Positions 57,578-64,000 of a stretch of DNA of 64,000 nt are shown here, piece after piece. Every line of letters begins with the position of its first letter. Position 1 is the first letter of the stretch. The notes under the pieces are model-generated. The model ran no database searches and was not told the DNA's origin. It saw only the letters and a program-made list of their open reading frames with translations. Source of the stretch: Allobrachymonas denitrificans DSM 15123 (GTDB lineage Bacteria; Pseudomonadota; Gammaproteobacteria; Burkholderiales; Burkholderiaceae_C); NCBI RefSeq assembly GCF_900110225.1, contig NZ_FOCW01000002.1, positions 186,001 through 250,000 on the forward strand, written 5' to 3'. The position numbers and the translations under genes are program-made.

Positions 57578-58456
57578 TCAGGTCAGTCCGGCAAAGGTCC
57601 AGGTGAACAGGCAGAAGCAGACCGCGTAAACTACCAGCGCACTCATGAAGAAGCGCTCCAGAGTGGCAGTGTCGGGGAAGGGCCAGGGCGATGTCATCAG
57701 CAGGGTGCCAGCAAAGGCCACCCAAGAGGCAGTCAGCAGGGCGAACCAGCCGAACTCCCGGGCACGCCGGTACAGCAACCAGACCAGCAGGCTGAGCACA
57801 CTCAGGGTGGCCGACACCACCACATCGGCCTGCAGCCAGCCGCGCTGCATCCCCGTCTGCTTCTGATGCAGGGCCAGCATGGAGGCAGGGTCGCCCAGTT
57901 GCAGCTTGCCCAGGCCGGGCGTCTGGAACTCCACCCCGGTGACGCGGAACCAGAGCAGGTTCTCGCCGGCTTGCAGCGACGAGGCCGGCAACACCCAGTA
58001 GCGTGGCATGTTGGCACTGCGGGACAGCGGCTCCTCCAGATTCGTGTCGCGCCAGAGCAGGGTGTCATTGAGATAGAACGCCCCGGCCTGGCTGAGCGAA
58101 GCCAGTGTGACGCCGGTTGCCGGCTCGCAGGGATTGCGCCAGGCGATGCGGTACCAGACCGTGCCGCCATAGCCGGGCCAGCGCTGGATCCACTGGTCGG
58201 GCAGCGTCACATCCACCCAGCCGCTGGTCGGGCGCTGGTCCGGGTTTTCAGGCGCGCGGGCGGCCTGGATCGAACGAATTTCTGGAGTACAGGCTGCCGC
58301 GCTGGCGGTTGATGTGCTGGTCGCAGCCCGGACCGGCAGTGCAGCAAAGGCCAACCAGCAGGCAATTAGGACAGCAAGCCACGCGCACGTGCTTCGTAGA
58401 CGGCCCGTGTGCGTCCGGAAACAGCCAGCTTGCGGTAGATGTGCTTGATGTGGCAT
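57578..58456 (-). CDS. 7TMR-DISM-type sensor, N-terminal half ending at an in-frame TGA
   Basis: 292 aa. A signal peptide (about 25-44, ending LPVRA) leads to a periplasmic jelly-roll-like domain (WVDVTLPDQWIQRWPGYGGT, then SRSANMPRYWVLPASSLQAG), then the first membrane helices (LSVLSLLVWLLYRRAREFG onward) before TGA stops it inside the 7TM region at FTWTFAGLT. The start at 58456 overlaps the response-regulator gene by 91 bases; no better start was found. Normally one protein with the kinase half that follows. Confidence 0.82.
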   Translation of the reverse strand: MPHQAHLPQAGCFRTHTGRLRSTCAWLAVLIACWLAFAALPVRAATSTSTASAAACTPEIRSIQAARAPENPDQRPTSGWVDVTLPDQWIQRWPGYGGTVWYRIAWRNPCEPATGVTLASLSQAGAFYLNDTLLWRDTNLEEPLSRSANMPRYWVLPASSLQAGENLLWFRVTGVEFQTPGLGKLQLGDPASMLALHQKQTGMQRGWLQADVVVSATLSVLSLLVWLLYRRAREFGWFALLTASWVAFAGTLLMTSPWPFPDTATLERFFMSALVVYAVCFCLFTWTFAGLT

Positions 58457-59085
58457 TCGATGGTATGTCGTGAGAGAAACAGGCGTTCGGCGATTTCGCG
58501 GTTGCTCAGGCCTTCGGCCACCAGCTGGAGAATGCCAGATTCTCGCCGGGTCAGCGTTTCCTCGTGGTCCGGATTGTGCTCCTGGGTCGGTGGCGGGCTG
58601 GGTTTTTCGGCTTTGGGAGGGGTGGCCTGCAGCAGATGCAGGATGCGGCGCGCGATGAAGGGGTCGATCGGCGCACCGCCTCGCAGCACGCTGCGGATGG
58701 ACAGTGCCATCTCCATGTCATCGCGCTCCTTGAGCACATAGCCGGTGGCGCCCGCCTGCAGCGCCTGCAGGATGATCTCCTCTGTGCTCCAGGACGAGAC
58801 CACCAGAATGCTCAGGGCCGGGTCGCTCTCGCGCATCTCGGCAATCAGCTCCAGCCCGTTGCCATCCGGCAGGCCCAGATCCACCAGGGCCAGCGCGGCC
58901 GGATTCTGTGCCAGCCAGCTGCGCGCTTCCGCCAGACGGGTCACGAAGACCAGCGCGTTCTCCTCATAGCCCAGTTCCAGCAACAGGTGCAGCAGCTTGG
59001 CGCGCATCAGGGGCTCGTCTTCCACGATCAGCACGGGGGCTGGCAGATAGTCGACGCTGGGAGACTTGAGAATGGACATGGGCAT
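58366..59085 (-). CDS. NarL/LuxR-family response regulator
   Basis: 239 aa. Receiver domain about 11-130: VLIVEDEPLMRAKLLHLLL with the acidic pocket, the phosphorylated Asp in LALVDLGLPDGNG, VVSSWSTEEIILQALQAGA with Ser, and the Lys in GYVLKERDDM. A Pro-rich linker leads to a LuxR helix-turn-helix: LTRRESGILQLVAEGLSNRE then SRHTIECHIKHIYRKL. First gene of the two-gene system with the split sensor. Starts at 59085, or 59079 two codons later. Confidence 0.93.
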   Translation of the reverse strand: MPMSILKSPSVDYLPAPVLIVEDEPLMRAKLLHLLLELGYEENALVFVTRLAEARSWLAQNPAALALVDLGLPDGNGLELIAEMRESDPALSILVVSSWSTEEIILQALQAGATGYVLKERDDMEMALSIRSVLRGGAPIDPFIARRILHLLQATPPKAEKPSPPPTQEHNPDHEETLTRRESGILQLVAEGLSNREIAERLFLSRHTIECHIKHIYRKLAVSGRTRAVYEARARGLLS

Positions 59086-59204
59086 GAAGAACGAAGCAGA
59101 CAGACAACCGGACCATGCGCCCCTCACAAGGCGCGTTGCCGACTGTTGGACCTTAGGAGATTGTCCCGCGGGGCGTCAATCCCCAGAAACAGGGTAGTTG
59201 CACC

Positions 59205-62200
59205 TCAGGCCGCGGCATTTTCAGCAAGCGGCTGTCCCAGGCTTCTGAGGATGTCCCGCACCAGCATGGCACGATCCAGCGGCTTCTCCAGCGAACGCTC
59301 GATGCGCAGCTTCTCGTTGCCGGCCAGTTTCACATGCTTGTTCTTCTGGATCAGCTGGATGATGGCCATCGGGTCGATCGGCGGATTCGGCTTGAAGGTG
59401 ATGGTGATCACCGTCGGCGCTGCCTCCACCTTCAGCACGCCGTAGGGCTGTGACAGCACGCGCAGGCGGTGCACGTTGACCAGTGTCTCTGCCTGCGGCG
59501 GCAGCTTGCCGAAGCGGTCCACCAGTTCCTCCAGCAGGCGGTCCACCTGCTCGCTGGTCTTGGCCGTGGCCAGCTTCTTGTAGAAGCTCAGGCGCAGATG
59601 CACGTCGCCACAGTAATCGTCCGGCAGCAGGGCAGGGGCGTGCAGGTTGATCTCGGTGACGGCCTGCAGCGGCGACAGCAGATCCGGCTCCTTGCCGGCC
59701 TTCAACTGCTTCACGGCTTCGGCCAGCATCTCGTTGTAGAGCTGGAAGCCGATCTCCATCATGTTGCCGCTCTGGTTCTCGCCCAGCACCTCGCCGGCGC
59801 CGCGGATCTCCAGATCGTGCATGGCCAGGTAGAAACCGCTGCCCAGTTCCTCCATCTGCTGGATGGCATCCAGCCGCTGCGCCGCCTGCTTGGTCAGGCC
59901 TTCGATATCCGGCACCATCAGGTAGGCATAGGCCTGGTGGTGGCTGCGGCCGACGCGACCGCGCAGCTGATGCAGCTGCGCCAGACCGAACTTGTCGGCG
60001 CGGCTGATCAGAATGGTGTTGGCGCTGGGCACGTCGATGCCAGTCTCGATGATGGTCGAGCAGAGCAGGATGTTGTAGCGCTGCGCCACGAACTCGCGCA
60101 TCACGCGCTCCAGCTCGCGCTCCGGCATCTGGCCATGCGCCACGGCAATGCGCGCTTCGGGCAGGATTTCTTCCAGCCTCTGACGCCGGTTCTCGATGGT
60201 TTCCACCTCGTTGTGCAGAAAGTAGACCTGTCCGCCGCGCTTCAGTTCACGCAGCACGGCCTCGCGGATCACACCGCTGTTCTCGCTGCGCACAAAGGTC
60301 TTGATGGCCAGACGGCGCTGCGGCGCGGTGGCGATCACGCTCAGGTCGCGCAGGCCTTCCAGCGCCATGCCCATGGTGCGTGGAATCGGCGTGGCGGTCA
60401 GCGTCAGCACGTCCACCTCGGCGCGCAGCTGCTTCATCTGCTCCTTGTGACGCACGCCAAAGCGGTGTTCCTCGTCGATGATCAGCAAACCCAGATTCTT
60501 GAACTGCACCTCGCTGGACAGCAGTTTGTGCGTACCGACCACGATATCCACCGTGCCCTCGGTGATGCCTTTGACGGCCGCAGTGACCTCCTTGCCCGAG
60601 CGGAAGCGCGAGATCTCCGCCACCTTGATCGGCCACTTGGCAAAGCGGTCCTTGAGCGTCTGGTAGTGCTGCTCGGCCAGCAGCGTGGTCGGCGCCAGAA
60701 AGGCCACCTGCTTGCCACCCGTCACCGCCACAAACGCGGCGCGCAAGGCCACCTCGGTCTTGCCAAAACCCACATCGCCGCACACCAGGCGGTCCATCGG
60801 CCGTGGCGAGACCATGTCCTGAATGACCGCATGAATGGCCGCCAGCTGGTCGGCGGTTTCATCGAAGCCGAAATCGCTGGCAAACACCTCGTAATCCGCC
60901 ATCGAAAAACGGAACGGATGCCCCTCGCGCGCGGCACGGCGTGCGTAAATATTCAGCAGCTCGGCCGCGCTGTCACGCACCTGCTCGGCGGCCTTGCGCT
61001 TGGCCTTTTCCCATTGCGAGCCGCCCAGCTTGTGCAGCGGCGCCTCGTCCGGGCTCACGCCGGTATAACGGCTGATCAGGTGCAACTGGCTCACCGGCAC
61101 ATACAGGGTGGCATCGGCCGCATATTCCAGATGCAGGAATTCCTGCAGGGCAGCCGTGCCATCCGGATTCTTCTGGCCCACATCCATGTTGATCAGGCCC
61201 TGATAGCGGCCGATGCCATGTGCGCTGTGCACCACCGGATCGCCCACCTTCAGCTCGCTCAGGTCCTTGATCAGTGCCTCGACATCGCTGGCCTGCTCCT
61301 GACGCCGGCGCCTGCGGTGCTGCACGCCGCTACTGCCGGCAAACAGTTCGGCCTCGGTGATCAGGTCGATGGCTGTCTCGTTCCAGGCAAAGCCCTGCAC
61401 CAGCGTGGACGTGGCCAGGCCGACTTTCTCGTCACTCTGCTGGAATTCGGCCAGGGTATCCGTGGCCACCGGTTGCACGCCACTGGCGCGCAGGAAGTCC
61501 AGCAGGCTTTCACGCCGGCCGGCGCTTTCGGCCAGCATCAGCACGCGGTGCGGTGTGGTGCGGATATGCGCCTGCAGGCGCAGCAGCGGGTCGTCCGTGC
61601 CGCGTGTGGCGGACACATCCGGCAGCAGCGAGAATTCGGCGTAGTGGCTGACGGCTTCTGCCTGGGTGGCTGCAGGGTCGGCCCGCATGTCCTGCCGCGC
61701 GGCGGAAGGGACAGCATCCGATGCCAGTGCCGCTCCTGCAGGCTCAGCATCGCTCCCGGTACTACCTGCAGCCCTTGCCGAGTCGGAAGCCAGGGCAATC
61801 GCACTCGCCGGGCGCAAGGCCAGTTGCGCAAAACGCTTGCCCTCACGGTAGAACTGCTCTGCACTCAGGAACAGCGTCTCCGGCGGCAGGGCCGGCCGTT
61901 CCGGATCCCCCGCCAGCAAACGGTAGCGCTCGCGCGTATCCTGCCAGAAGCGCTGGAACGGCGCCTCCAGGTCATCATGCAGCACCACCGTGCTGTCGAC
62001 CGGCAGGTAGTCGAACACCGTCGCCGTCTCGTCAAAGAACAGCGGCAGGTAGTACTCGATGCCGGCCGTGGCAATGCCGGCCCCCATGTCCTTGTAGATG
62101 CGGCTGCGTGTCGGGTCGCCCTCCAGCAGTTCGCGCCAGTGCTGGCGGAAGCGGGCACGCGCCGCATCGTCCATCGGAAACTCGCGCCCCGGCAGCAGGC

Positions 62201-62837
62201 GCACCTCCGTCACGGGATCGAGGCTGCGCTGCGTGTCCGGATCGAAGGTGCGGATGCTGTCGATTTCGTCGTCGAACAGGTCGATGCGATAAGGTCGCGG
62301 CGCACCCATCGGGAATAGGTCGATCAGGCCGCCACGCACGGCATATTCACCCGGGCTCACCACCTGGCTCACATGCGCATAGCCGGCCATGGTGAGCTGG
62401 CTCTTGAGGGCTGCTTCGTCCAGCGTCTGCCCGGTGCGGAAATGGAAGGTGTAGCCTGCCAGAAAGGAAGGCGGCCCCAGCCGGTACAGCGCCGTGGTGG
62501 CCGGAATCAGCACCACATCGGCACCATCCTCGGCCCGATGCTGGCTGATGCGCCACAGCGTCGCCAGCCGCTCGCTGATCAGGTCCTGGTGCGGCGAGAA
62601 GCTGTCGTAGGGCAGGGTTTCCCAGTCGGGAAACAGCACGCAGCGCAGGCCCGGTTCGAAGAAGGGCAGCTCGTCCAGCAGGCGCTGCGCATCGCTGGCG
62701 TCGGACGTGACGATGGCCGTGCAGCGGCCTGCCTGCTTGTCGCGCGCCGCCAGCTGCGCCAGCAGGGCGGCATCGGCCGAGGCGATGGGGCGGGGCAGGG
62801 TATAGCGCTGGCCGGGAGTGAGCTTGGGCAGTTGCAT
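59205..62837 (-). CDS. mfd: Transcription-repair coupling factor Mfd
   Basis: Removes stalled RNA polymerase from damaged DNA and recruits UvrA. 1210 aa from the ATG at 62837 (MQLPKLTPGQRYTLPRPIAS). UvrB-like N-terminal domains come first, then an Ala/Ser-rich insertion (about 340-395), the polymerase-binding domain with GDPVVHSAHGIGRYQG, and the motor: GDVGFGKTEVALRAAFVAVT, IIDEEHRFGVRHKEQM, LTLTATPIPRTM and HQLRGRVGRSHHQAYAYL. The C-terminal domain is complete. Confidence 0.97.
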   Translation of the reverse strand: MQLPKLTPGQRYTLPRPIASADAALLAQLAARDKQAGRCTAIVTSDASDAQRLLDELPFFEPGLRCVLFPDWETLPYDSFSPHQDLISERLATLWRISQHRAEDGADVVLIPATTALYRLGPPSFLAGYTFHFRTGQTLDEAALKSQLTMAGYAHVSQVVSPGEYAVRGGLIDLFPMGAPRPYRIDLFDDEIDSIRTFDPDTQRSLDPVTEVRLLPGREFPMDDAARARFRQHWRELLEGDPTRSRIYKDMGAGIATAGIEYYLPLFFDETATVFDYLPVDSTVVLHDDLEAPFQRFWQDTRERYRLLAGDPERPALPPETLFLSAEQFYREGKRFAQLALRPASAIALASDSARAAGSTGSDAEPAGAALASDAVPSAARQDMRADPAATQAEAVSHYAEFSLLPDVSATRGTDDPLLRLQAHIRTTPHRVLMLAESAGRRESLLDFLRASGVQPVATDTLAEFQQSDEKVGLATSTLVQGFAWNETAIDLITEAELFAGSSGVQHRRRRRQEQASDVEALIKDLSELKVGDPVVHSAHGIGRYQGLINMDVGQKNPDGTAALQEFLHLEYAADATLYVPVSQLHLISRYTGVSPDEAPLHKLGGSQWEKAKRKAAEQVRDSAAELLNIYARRAAREGHPFRFSMADYEVFASDFGFDETADQLAAIHAVIQDMVSPRPMDRLVCGDVGFGKTEVALRAAFVAVTGGKQVAFLAPTTLLAEQHYQTLKDRFAKWPIKVAEISRFRSGKEVTAAVKGITEGTVDIVVGTHKLLSSEVQFKNLGLLIIDEEHRFGVRHKEQMKQLRAEVDVLTLTATPIPRTMGMALEGLRDLSVIATAPQRRLAIKTFVRSENSGVIREAVLRELKRGGQVYFLHNEVETIENRRQRLEEILPEARIAVAHGQMPERELERVMREFVAQRYNILLCSTIIETGIDVPSANTILISRADKFGLAQLHQLRGRVGRSHHQAYAYLMVPDIEGLTKQAAQRLDAIQQMEELGSGFYLAMHDLEIRGAGEVLGENQSGNMMEIGFQLYNEMLAEAVKQLKAGKEPDLLSPLQAVTEINLHAPALLPDDYCGDVHLRLSFYKKLATAKTSEQVDRLLEELVDRFGKLPPQAETLVNVHRLRVLSQPYGVLKVEAAPTVITITFKPNPPIDPMAIIQLIQKNKHVKLAGNEKLRIERSLEKPLDRAMLVRDILRSLGQPLAENAAA

Positions 62838-62903
62838 GGACGAATCAGCAGGGACAAAACACCAATACCCGCGGCCTGGGCAGGGCGCGGGGGGAGACAA
62901 GGC

Positions 62904-62909
62904 ATTGTA
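62904..62909 (-). promoter_or_regulatory. Possible -10 element for mfd
   Basis: TACAAT on the minus strand, 67 bp before the mfd start in the 236-bp mfd/ispD divergent gap. The -35 is weak (TGCCGG at 17 bp). Confidence 0.35.
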
Positions 62910-63073
62910 AAACCTGGCAGCATCTGCCGGCAGGGAGCACGCCGGCTGCGTCAGACCATGAGCCCGCTGCAGCCATGCGCAAACACCGGATGGAACCATC
63001 GGTAAGGGAGTGCAAAGTGCTGCAAGGGATCCGGCGGGGCCGATCTGCTCTGGCAAACTAGCATCTGCACCCA

Positions 63074-63841
63074 ATGAAAGATCCGCGCATGCCCGACATC
63101 TACGCTGTCATCCCCTGCGCCGGCACCGGCAGTCGTGCCGGCACGGCCATTCCCAAGCAATACCAGCCCATCGCCGGCCGCGCCATGCTCTGGCACACGC
63201 TGGCGGCATTCGCTGCCTGCCCCGCCATCACCGAGACTCTGCTGGTCCTCGCGCCGGGAGACGACTGGTTTGCACAGCACACCGCGCCGCCCGAAGTGCC
63301 GGCCCGCCGCTTCATGACAACACCCACCGGCGGTGCCAGCCGCGCCGAAAGCGTGCGCAACGGCCTGCTGGCACTGCGTGAGCAGGGGGCGCAACCGGAC
63401 GACTGGGTGCTGGTACACGATGCCGCACGCTGCCTGATCACGCGCGAACAGATCGAGCGCCTGATCGAGGCTTGCGCGCAGGATGAAACGGGAGGCCTGC
63501 TGGCCGTTCCCCTGCCGGATACGCTCAAGTGCGAGTTGCCGCGCAACGGTCTGCCGGCCGACGTACCCGCCCGTGTTGCCGCCACCGTTCCGCGCGACGA
63601 CAAGTGGCTCGCGCAGACGCCGCAGATGTTCCGCCTCGGCGTGCTGCTGCAGGCGCTGGAATCCGGCCTGCAGCATGCTCCGGAACACATCACCGACGAG
63701 GCCAGCGCCATCGAGCGGCTGGGCCTGCAGCCCTTGCTCGTGCAGGGCAGTGGCTGGAACTTCAAGGTCACCTATCCCGAGGACTTCACCCTGGCTGAAG
63801 CGGTGCTGCTGGCAAGGCAGAACAGCGCCCGGGCTGCATGA
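63074..63841 (+). CDS. ispD: 2-C-methyl-D-erythritol 4-phosphate cytidylyltransferase
   Basis: Third step of the non-mevalonate isoprenoid pathway. 255 aa. AVIPCAGTGSRAGTAIPKQY holds the CTP-binding loop, and VLVHDAARCLITREQIERLI, then LLAVPLPDTLKCE and LAQTPQMFRLGVLLQAL, match the family; TDEASAIERLG and VQGSGWNFKVTYPEDF end it. ATG 63074 or ATG 63089 (MPDIYAVIP) can start it. Divergent from mfd; ispF follows after 40 bp. Confidence 0.97.
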   Translation: MKDPRMPDIYAVIPCAGTGSRAGTAIPKQYQPIAGRAMLWHTLAAFAACPAITETLLVLAPGDDWFAQHTAPPEVPARRFMTTPTGGASRAESVRNGLLALREQGAQPDDWVLVHDAARCLITREQIERLIEACAQDETGGLLAVPLPDTLKCELPRNGLPADVPARVAATVPRDDKWLAQTPQMFRLGVLLQALESGLQHAPEHITDEASAIERLGLQPLLVQGSGWNFKVTYPEDFTLAEAVLLARQNSARAA

Positions 63842-63881
63842 GGCAGGCGCGGTCATGGCTGGCAATGCGACAATGCCTGCC

Positions 63882-64000
63882 ATGAACGCATCGACACCCC
63901 CATTTCCCCCGATCCGCATCGGCGAAGGCTGGGACACGCACCAGCTGGTAGAAGGCCGTCCGCTCTGGCTGGGCGGCGTGCAGATTCCGCATCCCATGGG
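63882..64000 (+). CDS. ispF: 2-C-methyl-D-erythritol 2,4-cyclodiphosphate synthase, N-terminal part (runs off the window)
   Basis: Only 39 codons are present: MNASTPPFPPIRIGEGWDTH and onward. GEGWDTHQLVEGRPLWLGGV has the metal-binding Asp and His of the IspF N-terminus. The order ispD-ispF is standard. The frame is open to base 64000. Confidence 0.92.
   Translation, partial: MNASTPPFPPIRIGEGWDTHQLVEGRPLWLGGVQIPHPM

Noticed and set aside
57578-57580. Selenocysteine at the TGA in the sensor gene
   Set aside because: The position is inside a membrane helix region where no Cys/Sec is expected, and no selenocysteine-insertion hairpin was evident immediately downstream. A nonsense mutation or sequence error is simpler.
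59469-62318. 949-codon ORF opposite mfd
   Set aside because: Antisense shadow in GC-rich DNA, rich in His/Gln/Leu/Ala with no domain; mfd on the other strand is complete.

Overview
This is a GC-rich, densely packed chromosomal segment of a betaproteobacterium, most likely of the order Burkholderiales and possibly Comamonadaceae-like (inferred from gene orders such as hemC-hemD-hemX-hemY, rne-rluC-HAD-Rieske-S49 peptidase and zapB-zapA-6S RNA, and from protein style; genus not determined). No rRNA, tRNA, IS element, phage or CRISPR array was seen. Genes sit in tight operons with many 4-base ATGA stop/start overlaps.

Layout. 1-4.9 kb: the 5' end of argH, divergent from a haem operon (hemC, hemD, hemX, hemY). 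5.0-5.2 kb: a two-phase 9-bp tandem repeat. 5.3-8.4 kb: rne on the minus strand. 9-15.5 kb: rluC, a HAD phosphatase, a Rieske protein, an S49 peptidase, a DUF937-OmpA membrane protein, lgt and a crotonase. 15.7-28 kb: a microaerobic respiration block, ccoI-ccoS-ccoN-ccoO-ccoQ-ccoP-ccoG-ccoH, then an FNR-type regulator divergent from hemN, and two TauE/SafE-type membrane proteins. 28.1-29.1 kb: 6S RNA, zapA and a ZapB-like gene. 29.2-37.7 kb: a cobalamin-riboswitch-led operon (cobU, cobO, bluB, bioB, cbiB, a CobD/CobC-like aminotransferase, cobQ, cobT). 37.8-50.6 kb: a split chromate transporter, an HExxH protein, nth, a PLP aminotransferase, ppc, a TlpA-like thioredoxin, a nitronate monooxygenase, a CmpX-like channel, serB and an FAD oxidoreductase. 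50.8-56.4 kb: an eight-gene copper-flavoured operon (DUF2946, Sco, small membrane protein, FtsX-type permease, ABC ATPase, membrane protein with CPFC motif, two NosL-like proteins). 56.5-59.1 kb: a two-component system whose sensor gene is cut by an in-frame TGA. 59.2-64 kb: mfd, ispD and the start of ispF.

How the parts fit. The cbb3 oxidase genes, FNR, anaerobic haem synthesis (hemN) and the Sco/NosL/ABC operon look like one low-oxygen theme: FNR-like palindromes with a TTGA-N6-TCAA core lie before ccoN, between fnr and hemN, and before the DUF2946-Sco operon. The most unusual gene is ccoO: the mono-haem cytochrome carries an Ala/Pro linker and a complete OmpA-like peptidoglycan-binding domain. 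A related OmpA domain ends the DUF937 protein 6 kb upstream. The Sco/NosL operon has no nosZ nearby and four of its proteins carry a CPxC motif, so it is the best candidate here for a poorly described copper-handling system. All function calls rest on reading translated sequence by eye; no database search was run.
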